Source: Blastomyces gilchristii SLH14081 | Taxonomy: Eukaryota > Ascomycota > Eurotiomycetes > Onygenales > Ajellomycetaceae | DNA: 64,000 nucleotides | Direction: 5' to 3' | NCBI RefSeq assembly: GCF_000003855.2 | Contig: NW_003101653.1 | Span: forward strand, 265,000-328,999 | In this document: piece by piece, positions 23,329 to 36,556 of the stretch | How the letters are laid out: each line of letters opens with the position of its first letter | How positions within the stretch are numbered: position 1 is the first letter of the stretch | Notes under the pieces: model-generated | Database searches by the model: none | Told to the model about the DNA's origin: nothing | The model's input: only the letters and a program-made list of their open reading frames with translations | Translations under genes and position numbers: made by a program

Positions 23329-26300
23329 GCGAAGGAGGTGGATGACTGACCGTGGGTAGTGTGTGGCTATTGTGGGACTTTATTCTCCTACATAGTTTCT
23401 TCTACACTTTGGTACTTTTTAATGCCCTTATTTGCATGTTCTGCAGTTTTCGAGTTTGTTATCTCTGCTTGCATTTTGTATTTATTTATTTACAGTTTTC
23501 TTGGGACCCTCCCTTGAATTTTGTTCTCTTTCTAATGAGATATCTTATATCACTATGGTTTGTTTGGGTATTTTCACGTTCATAGATTAGGAAGGGCTAC
23601 ATGTGGTTTTTTTCTTGATGTGCTACTCTAAACCCCAACACGTCAATCCTTTCTCCTGCTTGCCATGAAAGCTGAGAGCGCCAAGGTGCACTATGTACAT
23701 GTGCATGTAATGTACATATGCAATATAGTACTGCACATAGGGTAGGAGGTGAAAGGTAGCGTGTGCGAGAAATGAGTTGGCTTGGGAAGTTCCGGATGAG
23801 GCGGGCAGCTACATACATACAGATGGGCAACTGGGAAATCTACCTTCTGCCTTTGTGTGGATGTTTTTGAGCGGCCAATTGAATTGATTAGATGAATTGT
23901 AAATAATAAGTTAATGTGATTCTAGTCTAGTGGGTGTGAAATGTACACTTGGGTTATGCGATTTAATAATGGTGGATTGGGCTGCACTGAACATTATTGA
24001 ATCCCTTGTACTGACGCTATTTCCGCATTGGGCTAAAATCCTGCACAACATCATAACTTTCCCAAACCAAACCATCTTCGCTAAACTTCCCTCGATCAAA
24101 TATCAAATTCTACCAACAGCACTCAGCAGCTTTGCATCATGATTGATTTCTCATTTGTTTCCATGCTTTGTTTTATATCTTTCTAAACTTCGGATTTCAT
24201 TGTTCTGATTATATGTAGAACAGCAGAGCAATGTTCCCAGAAGGCAGTTAGTTTATTTAATTGACCCAAGGTGAGTCCAGCAGCCACAAACAAAACAGAC
24301 ATTAAAACAAATATGGCAAAAGGCTATTTTTCTTCAATAGTACTAGCAACTACTCAAAACATCTCAAACCAGAAGAACCAACTGACTATTTGGTCCACTT
24401 AGGCTTTGAACGAACAATTCTTTTCTTTGCCGGTTAGAAGGGCCATGGCGAGAAAAGACAACCTGGCGTCATTTCTCACCATTTGCCAGCAACAATAATC
24501 CGTATTGGCTCCTGAGAAGAGGAGCTGAGTTGACCATCAATAACGGTGCTATCTTCCCTTTCAAAAAAGCGCTCCTTTGCAATCCGTAGCAAGGATACTT
24601 TTGGGTTGGGGGGCACCGTTGGGTTTACAGTAAATCAATATCCCAATGTACGGGAAAGACCAATTCTATTTTTTATGTTATTTTACTATTTTATTTTCTT
24701 GCTTAAAATTACTTCTGCCCTAAACGACTTTTTTGATTTTTTCTTTTTCGTTTCCCTTTCGCTGTCCTCTCTAAATGAGGGAGGATCCGTGCCTGAAGAA
24801 CTCTGCGGGTAGCTGCATCACTACAGTCATGGATCGGAGGAAAATTCCCCTACCGCCCTTTGTATGTACAGTACATACTGGGTTTGATTATTACGGTTTC
24901 ATCGGTGGGAAGCGAAACCCCCATTATTTCGGGTTGCCTAGGATGAGGGCATTGGGGCCAGCGTAGATTTGGAGGCGGATGTGAGATTCTCAACGCAATC
25001 CTCTCCACGCTTTGGTGCGTTGCCTCTGACTCTTGGGCAGCTGGACCTCGCTGAACGAAGGAAAAAAGGTTACGGCATTTGACAGTACCACACATCTTCC
25101 GAGTCTTCAGAAAAGTTTCTGGCATTTTACTTACATATTTTAACACCAGATAATGCCAGTGCTTTGGCATTTTATCATTCATTACGCTTCTCACACCCCC
25201 TTATACCCCCGTCCTCAACATTCGAAATCCAAACAAAATGACAGCTCTCATGACTGGTGCTTGGACACACTGGCTGTTTATTCTCCGATACACGGGCCAA
25301 TCATCTTGCATCTTTGTCTCTGATCTTCCCATTCCTGCATCTAGCGAGTCTGACCGGCCAGCAACTACCCGTAACACGAGCTGTACCAAACAGTACATAC
25401 CCGGTATACTTCTCAGCCATTTGGCCAAGACATTCTCCTTTCGCCTCTACCCTCTGTCCCTAAGTTAATTTTAAGGCTTGACATGATACCTATTAAGCCT
25501 TTCCAGCCTTGCTTCTGGCGGTGGGGGCTGTGAATCGAGAAAAAGAGCGACCTGGATTGCATTGCGTATGGCAATCAAAAATCGAATAAAGAATAACAAA
25601 TCAAAAGAGAAATATTGAGCGAGGGGAGGAATATTTGATAGCGAGAGAATGAAGAAAGACGGGAACCTGAGTCCCGAGCTTCATGTCATACTATGCTATC
25701 ATCCTCTCTACTTTCGATGTATTACTTCTTTACCCCGTACCCCCACGCAATTAATACTGCTCTTTGTGAATACCTGATGAGCACTAGGTCGCCAGGTAGA
25801 GCGCTCAACCAGCGTTCCTGAAGAATGCCTAAGGGTGCGATGTCCCATGGGAACGGCTGCCTGAACAGCGTCCGGATTCTAGATAGGTGCAAAGTACATA
25901 TGTGGCGCCTCCTCACCCGTTCCGCGGGTGTTTGCATCTGTCAGTGGAACTGATTTGCCTCGATGGGGTGCACTCCATTCCTGGCTAACTTGGATGCAAT
26001 TTGCCTGACAAAAACTACTAGGCACAGCGGGCTTAACCCTTTCATTCGGGTCGGCGCGCTGTGTATCAGTAATTCTATCTTTGACCTATCTCTCAGCCGT
26101 CAGGGAGTACTGAAACGAAGTTACAGGGCGATAACCGCTGCTCCAGCCGCATTTTTTAGCTGCCATGCCAGAATTCCGAGATGAAGGGCCATTAACTTGA
26201 TTACGGGATTTTTCATTTCAAATGGTCTACATTTGTTTCAACGTCGACATCAGAACACCCCTTGACGAAAAGGGCGAGATGTTGAACTTTCTTCTAGGGG

Positions 26301-27029
26301 ATAGCTCTGAGACATTTACCCTGTGTCTCCTGACTTGCCTGCCATTTGTGTCTTGTTCACCGCTTGCCTAACCGGCCTCGATATATAGGTAGGAAGCTAA
26401 GTGGCCACTAGCAACCTACAAACAAACAAGCAGAGGAGACCCAGGAATGGCACAGTATACCTCACCCGCCAGTTCAGCGCCCAACAGCAGCCGGCAGAGC
26501 ATCATCGCCTCCTCACCAGGGCTATCGGAAGGTTCCTGACAAAGAGATCGGTCCGGAATCTGCCTGATGTAGACTAAGAGGGTCATTATTTTCTCTCCTT
26601 GCTCCTTCACCCATATGTCATAATGCCAAAAGCCGACAAACCTTCTTAGTCTTATATGCATCAATCTGCATTTTACCTTGGCCTTGGGAGTAGATCTGTT
26701 TACCTTGCGCATCTGCGTTTTTGCTTCATGTGAAGTGACATTTGCTAGATTTTATCCAGATCCCATCCAGCTTTAAATTTCTCCCTCGTCCTCGCTTCTG
26801 TTTGGCTATTTGTCAATGCTTTTCTCTTTTCTCGTTCGAAATTACACAGTTGTCCCGTCACTGGCCCAAGCTCCTTTCCCATTTCCTCATTTTGTCCCTT
26901 TTACCCTGAGTATCGTTTTTCCACTTTTTAATTTTTCGAGACGTGCAACACATCCGTTGGTATCGAGCGGAGATACGTTATTTTGATCCAGACGGCGACC
27001 TCACTTCTTCTATTTCCCTGGTATAAGCC
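23329..27029. other. 3.7 kb gene-free region upstream of the APSES gene
   Basis: No frame has both length and domain content. Several 60-115 codon frames occur on both strands but overlap each other and show no splicing pattern. Pyrimidine-rich segments (about 24,660-24,775 and 26,750-26,940) precede the APSES gene and may be leader sequence. A long 5' UTR or a noncoding RNA is possible but not shown. Confidence 0.4.
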
Positions 27030-28686
27030 ATGACGTCTATTGCCTCGCTCCTTAACCCAGAACCTGAAGCGCGAGAGATATATCCCCAACAGCTCCCCAC
27101 ACCTTGTCCCAGTCGCTTTTCAAGAGAGTACCGCCAGTCACCCCCGCCAAGGCAGAAGAAGCAGAAGGTGTCCAAGGATGCTGCCGTGTTCACTCGGGGT
27201 AGAACGCGGGGAGAGCTGCGATATCCTCCATGCGAGTATCAGAATCCAGAGCTTGCTGCAGCGCACAAAGAATTCCAAATCCATCCCATGGGTCATATCA
27301 CCGAGTATCCAAGGCATATTCCGTATAATAGCGAGAAGAAGTCATTTTTAGAGAAGACAGGACGGGAGAGTTTCGAAGGTATGAGTAGTGGCCCCATATT
27401 TTGATAATTATTTTGCGTTTATTCCCAAAGGTATACGTTGGTCTGAAATATTATATATAGTGTTCCAGTATACCTTCAAAGTTCCCGGCGACGATAAGAC
27501 ATATACCGTTATGTGGGACTACAACATCGGCCTCGTTCGAACTACCTCTTTGTTTCGATGTAATAACTACTCCAAGGTATGTTTATCGGTATGAAGTTCT
27601 TCCTTTTTCCCCAGTGTGAAACTGACCCATTCCGCAGACAGCCCCAGCGAAAATGCTAAATGCCAACCCTGGTCTCCGCGAAATTTGCCACAGCATCACA
27701 GGGGGGGCACTAGCGGCCCAAGGTGAGACTCTTCCATCTAACCCCTATCAGAACTCACAGCTCTGATGATTTTACCAGGATATTGGATGCCCTTCGAAGC
27801 AGCCAAGGCCGTTGCAGCTACTTTCTGTTGGAAGATCCGCTACGCCCTGACACCCCTTTTTGGTGTGGAGTTTCTCACAATGTGCATTCCCCCCGACGAT
27901 CCGAGGTTTGGCAGATGGGTGATCGACCAGTCCATAGTGCGCGACGCGGCGAATTCAGCTAAACAGTATCGACTTCTAGAAGGGCGTTCACGGAGCAATA
28001 CAAACCAGATGCGTAGCTTTGCTGAACCTTACCCGCGCGCAAATCCCAATGAATCCAGATGGAGCAGGAAGGAACTTCGAGCAAAGCCGGTTCATTTGAT
28101 AGGAGTAAGAGTCGGGGCCAATAGAGATAGGGAATACACCGCCTACACTGACGCCGGAGGTGCATACTGCCTCTCCCCATCCAAACCATGGGATAGCCTC
28201 TACCCTCCAGCAAGTACACCACGGACGACGGGAACCAGCCAGTCCCGGATACCCTCTCCTCAGACAATACTCTCCTCCCTTAGTATTATGCGGAACAAGA
28301 CTGCAAAGCTAGTGGACGACATGGATATGGATATAGATGTCAACGATGAGACAGAGCCGGAGGAGTTAGAGGATTCGGCAGAGAGCACACCCACCGAGCA
28401 GGTGTTGCAGTATGACTCGTACCACGATACGGATAACGAGAGCTATGATGGTGACGGCGGTGACGAGAATGTTGAAACTGAAGCCAGCCCTGAAGGCGAA
28501 CGTGAACGTGGGGGCTCATTACCTAAAATCTCCAACAAGGAAATGGACGAAGCTGGCGACGCCAAACGGCGTAGTTCGCCTTTACCCCTTACAAACGATG
28601 CGAGGGCAGCGTATATGCTTATGAGGTTGCATATGCAGGATGTAGTGCGTGTGGATGAGAGGAAGAGGAGGCGGGCTTCAGCGTAG
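27030..28686 (+). CDS. KilA-N/APSES-fold DNA-binding protein, Xbp1/Bqt4 type
   Basis: Four exons: 27,030-27,378, 27,461-27,576, 27,638-27,722 and 27,779-28,686, giving 486 codons (485 residues). The central domain (about residues 117-230) reads [18 protein letters not shown], then [19 protein letters not shown] and [18 protein letters not shown]. This is the KilA-N/APSES arrangement found in the fungal Xbp1 repressor and in Bqt4. The N terminus has a basic [10 protein letters not shown] segment that could be a nuclear localisation signal. After the domain comes a disordered acidic tail ending in basic ERKRRRAS. No C-terminal membrane helix is present, which favours an Xbp1-like regulator over a Bqt4-like inner-membrane anchor. 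Targets unknown. Confidence 0.82.
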
Positions 28687-30924
28687 GGGGGATAAAAGGA
28701 AAAAAAGAAAAAAAGAAAAAAAGAAAAAAGAAGACAACATTCCCTAAAGTGCTCTGCTGGTATGTTGTGGACACGAAATGATATTCCTTGACTTTTATCG
28801 GCTGACTTGAGGGTAAGGTCTTTTTTTTTTGTTGATCTAACTATCCATGAGTTTAAAGTAGGCGACAAGGGGTTGGTTGGCTATACTGGCTTACACCTTA
28901 CTTGTGCATAGCAGCGGTGGGGTGGGTGGTTTGCTTTGGTCTCTTTTTGGTCTCTTTTTTTATCGCGCACCTATTGGAGAACTACCTCTTCAGGTACTTA
29001 CATTGGGAATTGCGCAACGTTTACGTGGGGCATTTCTGTATGTTGGGTGTTGGAGGAGTACGTCCGATGGTATTATTCTGTCATTCGCTTTTTCATTCTC
29101 GTTTCCCCTTTTTTCCTGGTCAACTACCTTACTCTCCTTTTTCCCCCTTTTATTTCGTATTTCTTTTGTTCAGCTTTTTGCAACGATGTGACGCCTAGCA
29201 ATATGCGCTTTATTATTTCATGCTTCAATTACTTAAATTTATTCGCTGGTACGGAGTATTTGGGTCCTCCTCATACGACATATAGACATATATGGATGGT
29301 AACCGTTAAGGGAAAAAAGAAAAAAAAAATGGAATGAAATTACATACCACCCATTCTCCCTCCCTCACCACCGCCTTTTAATTAACAATCACTAATTTCC
29401 CCTCCCTAGTCATCCTTGATAGACACCATGATTTACTGGATATACATGTAGTTAACTAGCAGAACATATTGATATTTCACCACGGCCTTGGCCACTCTGG
29501 GCCATTAGGCTAATTTAACGTGGGAAGGTATCATGCTGTATTCATCTTGTATCTCCCAGGCCACTGCGCATACTAAATTAATGGCGGGGTACATACATGT
29601 ACGCACAAGGTGACCAAAGTGGTGAAAGACAGACGTTGGCACGGGGATATATACCTTAGTAGCTTTGTGGGAATGCGCAGCATACCTGCAGAGCTGCGAA
29701 CCCCACGTGCATTGGACTGCGGAACGGAGCGTATTGACCCTGCAGGTTCAGTAAGTAGTTACTGGTTCCTAGGTATGCAATTCGCAGCCTGACAGGATAC
29801 ATGTTCATCAGTTCTTTCAATAATGGAAACGAACGGGGATGTTGGCTGGCTGGTCGCTGGCAACGCGCACGGAATGACAGGACAGGAAGAAGCTAGGACG
29901 GGAAGCACGCAAGCGAGGGCCAGAGAGAGAGAGAATGAGAGAGAGAGGAGAGAATTTGACAATAAAAAATATAATATAATACATTGATAGGTGATAACTG
30001 TACATTTTCATTTCTGATACTTTACGTGATACTCATACTCATGTTCAATAGCATACATACACCCAACCAACCATCCATTTTATTCGACGGCAATAATAAT
30101 CAACACATAGAGAGAGGGTGAGGTATTTTTGAACTTGGAAGTCCAAAATATCACCTAAATCAGCAATGGCGTAGCAACCAACAGCACTGTAATCACTAAT
30201 CACCCATATCAATTCCATTTCAAAGTCCAAACAAACCAAGAATAGCTTCTCTTGATGAAGTACGCAACCTGCGTGGCCATTGTTCAAAGGTTGTATGTAA
30301 GCTGTCCCCCACTGAATATATCAACTTTTCTTTTTTTATTTTATTTTATATTTTTATTCTTTTTTTTTTTTATTTTCCCTCCGTAGCTCTCTCCTGCCCT
30401 GACAGAAACCATGCGCCCTATCTCAGTTGTCGCGATCCAGCAAAGAAAAAGACAAACCAAAACGACCTTCAAAATAAACCGTTATCAACCACTCATACAA
30501 AATGATGGAATATTTCTTCCAGGGGCTTGGGTTTGGAATTTGGGACGACAACAAATCGAAATGACAAGATATCCCCTTTGAATAAATACAAAGCGAGAGG
30601 GATGGCCGGGTAGGGTAGCCATTTGCAGTTAACGCATAACAAGCAAGCAAGCAATCAGAAACAAACAAATAGGCCCAATATGGTAAGAGGGAAGTAGTTG
30701 CCTGGATGAATTAAATAAAGCTCTCACAGTTTGACAATGATAACACACGAAAGAATTTAAGGGTGAAAAAAGGAGAAAAAGAAAGTTACGTCATCCAAAG
30801 CAAGCAAACACTTGTTATGAAAGGGGTAATGGAGCAAAAACAAAAAAGAAAAGAGAAAAGCTCAAAAATCGAGGGCAGAGAAATGGAACGGAATGACCAA
30901 ACACACAGGATAAAACGACAATTA

Positions 30925-30966
<42 letters not shown>

Positions 30967-31724
30967 AAATGCAAATGTGACATGATAAAAAAGAAGGACG
31001 ACAGGAAAAATCATCAAGTAATTCCCTTATGCCTTTCCTTGCCCTGCGCTGCCTTGTCTTGCTTTACTTTGCTCGAACTTTCAACCTATGCCCAGTCGGA
31101 CCAAAACTGCGTCCAGCAGAAAGGGAAAAGCCAAAGAAAAAATAGAATGAACCCCTCCGTCGTCCACACCCCCCCCCCCCCCCCCGGGAAACCCGAACCT
31201 TTTATGAAGAAAGAAAAAACGACCCTGGAAGATCAAAGACATTCATTAATTGCCACCATACCAGGCCATAAAGGAAGGAAAGGGGGGTGAAGAGAGGGAG
31301 AACGAAGTGGAACAAAGTAATGAATCATCCACTAATTAACCCAAGCTCAGAAAAAAAAAGCAAGGGTTTTGTTTGCTATGAACCGAAAAGGCCAGGAGAA
31401 AAGGTTGGGTTCAAAACCGGAGGAGAGGAGTAGAACAAATAACAAAGAAAAAAGAACGATAAAAAACACGCAGCTTTTTTTAGTATCATGAACGTAACAC
31501 TTAGGTCACTCACTCGCAACGGAACAATATAATAGAAATAAGATTACAAAGTTCCGCAAGAGGGAAAACCCGCAACCTGTCCTCTTTTCCTCTCAGTCTC
31601 CTTGCTGCCTGTCCTTTTATGTCATTATTATTAATTTTCCCATGCCCACTTCACAGGCTACGGAATGACATGGCAATCGGGAGCGAAAAGAAAGGTCTCG
31701 ATCCTCCGGTATGTATTGTGCAAT
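28687..31724. other. 3 kb convergent intergenic region
   Basis: Tail-to-tail spacer between the APSES and reticulon genes. It includes an AAAAAG-type repeat at about 28,698-28,733, a GA-rich stretch (29,923-29,953), 37 A at 30,926-30,962 and 17 C at 31,169-31,185. The open frames across it come from low complexity and have no domains. Confidence 0.5.
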
Positions 31725-33477
31725 TTATGCCAGAAGTGGCTCGTCTGACTTCGTCTCCTCTCTGGATTCCCGTGCCGGAACTTCACCGAGCACGATGTCA
31801 TCTTTGGGTGCTGTGGGAAAGTCCGTATGCACGATTGCGGGCACTGCATCTGTTGGCTCAGTAGCAGCAAGTTCAGAAGCGACAGGTTCAGCATCAGAAG
31901 CGACAGCAGCAGGTTCAGTTAACGGTTCAACGGCGGGTTCGGCGGCGGACCTGAGTTCCGGCTGGGCCTGTACGGTTGTTGGAGCAACCTGCTCGACGTG
32001 TGGGAGAGAGCGAGCGGAGCCCATATACTCGTTTGCTTTGGCAGTGTAGTCACCCACGTACTGCTTGACGATATGGGTGGCGTGGGCGGTCTGCTGACCG
32101 GCCATCTCCTTCACCTGGGTGGCTTGGGAGTTGACGATTTGTTGGATCTGATCGATCTGGGTGTCGATAATTTCTCGGTTGTTAATATATACCAGGGGTC
32201 CTAGATACGCAACGGAAACGAGGATGAGGGCCAGGCCCCAGAGAGGGAGGAAGCGGACGAGCCAGTAGGAGGTCAGGGCGGCGGTGAAGGCCTGAGTGGC
32301 GATGGAATTTATGGGTTAGCTTCATTGATATAGATCAGTTTGCGTCCTATGGAGAGGAAAGAGCTTACGGCAAGAGTGTAGGTGAGGTTCTCCGCGAAGA
32401 GAATGCGCTGGAACTCAATGAGGAAGAAGTCCATCAATTGCTCTAGATCCTCCAGGATGCTCTCTACGGTATCTTTGGGGATGGTGTAATATTTGCGGGG
32501 GCGGGAGGAGCTAGCTAGGCCACGGGAGAACATGACTTTCCCGGCGACTTCGAGGGAAATGGTGACTGCATATCAATAGTGTGTTAGAAGATGGCGAGGT
32601 GTGGAGTAACGAGATTGGAACCTAGGTTGCTATCTCACATCCAAGAGACAGATACGAAAACTTGAAGAGCCATCGTAGCAGAGGCAGGTATCGGGCTGCA
32701 ATAATAAGACTGACAATCGTAGCAAATGAGACGGCGGTGGTTCGAGGGCGCTCCCACTGGAAAATGATATCAGCCACTGATACTTCCTGATACCTTTTGA
32801 AGAGAAATGCGAATTGGGGAAACTAACGCTCAACAAGCTGTAAATGCGGGAATGGTAATCTGCGAGATATCGGAGTTAACATGAATTCTGTTCTTGCTCA
32901 AAAGCAGCAAAAAATAAAAAAAAATAAAAAAAATATGTAACTTAGAAGCAGTGCACGCAATTACAGGAAGCACATACGAGTTAAAGGTTGCCCTGTAGCA
33001 GTGGCATCAGTCGTCCCATTGGTTTTAACCCTGGTGCTTCCTATGTGGTGAAAGACATCTGGAAATGATAAAACAAAAATACATTAGCATTGAGCTTGTT
33101 TTCCTAATTTGGCCGAGATTCACACGGTCCGCGGTCCGCACCTTTGTCAGAATACATTTCTTCGCATTGTAGAGCATCGATCTGGGCCCCTATAGAGAAT
33201 TTGTGAGGACGCTGCTCCGTCATGCTGGTGGAATTGAAGGGGGGAAAGCGAGCATTGACTAGATAATCCAAAGCACAACTGCGTCAATGTCATTGTCCGT
33301 ACGTAGCTTGAAATAGAGCGGCACAAAAGGGAGGGGAGAAGCAGAAGTATAGACCTACCTTACAGTGATGTACAGGATGCAACTCTACTAGTTTGGAAGA
33401 TTAAATAAGGGATCCGCAGGGGATTCAGATTTACCTAGATGAGGGCTTCCGCCCGGCTGTGTAGATTCCTTCGCCAT
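31725..33477 (-). CDS. RTN1: Reticulon-like ER membrane protein
   Basis: Seven exons on the minus strand: 33,477-33,435, 33,258-33,142, 33,058-32,978, 32,859-32,828, 32,756-32,639, 32,565-32,369 and 32,291-31,725. All have GT-AG junctions; the sum is 385 codons (384 residues). Exon 4 is only 32 bases. The reticulon homology domain starts around ATGQPLTHYHSRIYSLLSW. It has two long hydrophobic hairpins (SFATIVSLIIAARYLPLLRW and LTSYWLVRFLPLWGLALILV) separated by a conserved loop with PRKYYTIPKDTVESILEDLE. A Pro/Glu/Ala-rich cytosolic tail follows. Reticulons wedge into the ER membrane and keep tubules curved. The first exon (MAKESTQPGGSPHL) is supported by frame closure; an internal Met in exon 2 is an alternative start. 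Confidence 0.88.
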
Positions 33478-34504
33478 GTGTGTGGTGTGATGATGTAGAA
33501 GCAAGTAGGGCGAGAGGCAGCTGAACTGGATGGATGAGATAGCAGATGGATAGCAGAGACTATGGGGATAACGATGGAAGAAGCAGAAGAGATGACAGCT
33601 GGAGACAGATGTATGAAGCTGGACGTAGCTGAGTTGAGTTGAGTTGAGTTGAGTGTAGTTGGTGATGTTTGTTTTTGTTGCTGTGGTTTGGTTGTGGATG
33701 AAGGAAAGTAGTTAACGTCAGAGCAGAAGAAATGGTCAGATTCAGGTTTGAGCCGGAAAAAAATAAAAAATCAAAATCAAAATCAAAACGAAAAAATAAT
33801 AAAAAATAATTTGGATTAGCCTGAACCACTGTTGGCAATTAAATATTACAAGTTAAATTCTGCAGATTAATAAGTGCATTGGAAATACATTAAATAAATT
33901 TATAAAATATAAATAAAATACTTAAACAACTGATCAATCTTTTGACAAAAATAATAATTATTTGTCTGTGTATTTCATTCCCCCCCCAGATATGGTCAAA
34001 AGGGGCCAGCCAGCACACAACCAAGAGCTAGCATGTGAGAGCAATATGAATATTTGTGAACTAGTTCCAGCAAACTAGCTAACTTATGTACATGAAATAA
34101 ATAACTATAACTAACTAACCAGTTAAATAACTAGCCAAATAAATAACTACACAATAAAAACTATCAAAGCTTCTACCTTTAACCCACATACACAGGTCAG
34201 ATTATGTAGAGCTGTTCAGAGGTTAACTATGATGAAAGCAATGATGAAATATATCTTCAAACCAACAATGAGTGTTATACTATTTATATAAACAGTGGCA
34301 AAGGGTTATTCCAACTCCATCTATCCAATCATAGAGCAATATGGATACCTTGGTATGGGAAAATATAACCAGACGAAATTTAAACGGGGGAAAAATCAGG
34401 GATAAAAAAAACTCTATGACAATCCTTCCCCATTCCCATTATTGCACTGCTATGTCGTCACTCTCAACCGGCAACGAAGAAAATGGAAAAATCCCTCAAA
34501 TTAT
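33478..34504. other. Intergenic region with pentamer repeat
   Basis: Upstream of the reticulon gene and downstream of the acyl-CoA dehydrogenase gene. Four to five tandem GTTGA units lie at about 33,630-33,653. The stretch 33,760-34,160 is AT-rich. No gene supported. Confidence 0.5.
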
Positions 34505-36556
34505 CTAGTAACTACGAGGCAGGTCCAGCACCTTCTCACTGACATAGTTCATAATCATCTCCTAATTATACTGTTAGCTCTCGAATCCTCACAACCTAAA
34601 TATACCCAATTAATATTTTGATTGTCGAAGAGAAAGAGTACTCACTCGACTGACAGGCGCAATCCGCGGCACGAAACATTCCCTCAGATATCGCTCAACA
34701 TGATACTCTTGTGCATAACCCATCCCACCATGCGCGAGCACCTAGAAAAAGAATAGTATATTAGTAACCATAAAAAGGTGAGCAAATGAGCAAATCCAAA
34801 CCAAGGAAGCAAAAGAATAGGTCAATCCCAAACTCACCGCCCTCTCACACGCCGTAAACGCTGCCTCCGCCGCAAGATACTTCGCCAAATTACACGCAAC
34901 TCCAACCGCCTTCTGCGTAATCGACTTATCAGTCTTGCTAGCATCGTACAGCCTCGCGGCATGGTACGTGGCCAGTTTCGCCGCTTCGAGATTCATATAG
35001 GCGTCCGCGAGCGGGTGGGCGATGCCTTGGTTCTGCCCGATGGGCCGGCCGAAGACGACGCGCTCCTTGGCGTATTTGGCGGCCTTTTCGAGTGCGATGT
35101 AACCCAGTCCCAGCGCTTCGCCCGCGAGGAGGCAGCGTTCGGCGTTCATGCCGTGGAGGACCTGGGGGTGGTTAATATAACGGTATGAACCGCATACTCC
35201 ATTTTTATGTTGCTCTCTCCCTCTTTTTTTTCTTTTTTCTTTTTGAATAGGGGGGTAAAGGACGTACGATTTTAAAACCGTCGCCCTCTTCGCCGATGAG
35301 GGAATCCGCAGGGATGCGGTAGTTGTCGAAGAAGACCTCATTCGCGTCAACGGCGCGGCCGCCCATCTTCTTAATCCTGCGCAGGCCCAGGCCCGACGCA
35401 TCCTTGTCGAAGTCAATGAAGAAAAGCGAGAGGCCCTCGGATGGCTTCTTGACTTCCTCAAGCGGCGTGGTGCGGGCGAGGAGGACCATTCGCTTGGCGA
35501 CTTGGGCGGAAGATATCCAGCTTGAAGGGGCCGGGTTAGTTTCGTTTTTCTTTGCTAAATATGTTGGCGAAAGGTGTTTTGTGCCTGATGGCACTTTGCT
35601 GGTGATTTACATTTTTTGTCCAGATACCCTGTACGAGTCACCATCCCTAATCGCCTCCGTGCGGAGTTTCAGCGTCTCAAGCCCCGTATTTGGTTCTGTG
35701 CTGTTTTATTTTACTTCTTCGTCAGGTTGCAATCCTAGAAGGTATATGACCAGGCAAAGGGGCTTGTCTGTCTTACACTCCAAAACAAACTCTGTAGTCC
35801 CCGGCGATCAACCTGGGCAACATCCGCTGTTTTTGCTCTTCTGTCGCGAACTTGGCAACGGGCTAGATGTTTGCAATTAATATTTAGCGTTACCGGCCAG
35901 TCAATTGTCTGGACACTGTCATGAATACCTGAGTAGCGTAAACATTTGCGTGAATCGATTGCGCACCAGCGAGACCGGCACCGCTCCTATTAGTATTCAG
36001 TCAGGGCATTTTTCTGAGTTTTTTCTCCCTTTTGATTTTTGTCCTTTTGCCAAAGAGCTCAATAATAAATCGCAAGTCAACGTACTGTGCAATCGTCTGT
36101 AACATCATCGTCGCTTCTGATATGCCAAGGCCAGCTCCGCCCAGTTCCTCGGGAAGAGCAATTCCAATCCAGCCATCCTTGGCCAATGCCGCGTGCAGTT
36201 CATGAGGGTATTCGCCTGATTCGTCGCGCGCAGCCCAGTATTCCTGCAAATATTTGATGTCAATCGGGCTTGCGCTTTTCTTTCAAGGAAAAACATGTAC
36301 ATGTGCCTGCATTTTGTAATCCATATGTAAGGACGAGAAAATCACCCACATCGGGAAAGTTAGAGCAGATCTTCGCTATAGCATCTCGGACCATTAGTTG
36401 GTTTTGCGAGAAGCAGCTGAGTTCCATGATTCTACTTGACGGGGAGGCAGAGAATGATCGCTCTTGTAGACATTGCCGTACCGCGGCTGTTCTCCTTGTG
36501 GGGGCTTGGCGACGTGAGCAGCCCAAGAGTGAGCGGCAGAGGAGGCGCGAGGCCAT
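34505..36556 (-). CDS. Mitochondrial acyl-CoA dehydrogenase
   Basis: Nine exons on the minus strand: 36,556-36,350, 36,243-36,086, 35,986-35,929, 35,862-35,777, 35,700-35,611, 35,520-35,268, 35,161-34,838, 34,741-34,646 and 34,561-34,505. They sum to 443 codons (442 residues), the usual family size. An Arg/Ser-rich N terminus ending near RSFSASPSS is a mitochondrial targeting sequence. Family blocks in order: ALPEELGGAGLGISEA, CFGVTEPNTGLETLKL (FAD/substrate region), VSGQKIWISSAQVAKR, and GMNAERCLLAGEALGLG, whose Glu sits where isovaleryl-CoA-type enzymes carry the catalytic base. The C terminus has AHGGMGYAQEYHVERYLRE. The enzyme dehydrogenates acyl-CoA at the alpha-beta bond and passes electrons to ETF. 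Chain-length preference (fatty versus branched-chain acyl) is not decided. Confidence 0.9.

Noticed and set aside
30763..31290. 175-codon plus-strand frame rich in Lys
   Set aside because: Produced by the 37-A run and flanking A-rich sequence; no domain and no codon structure.
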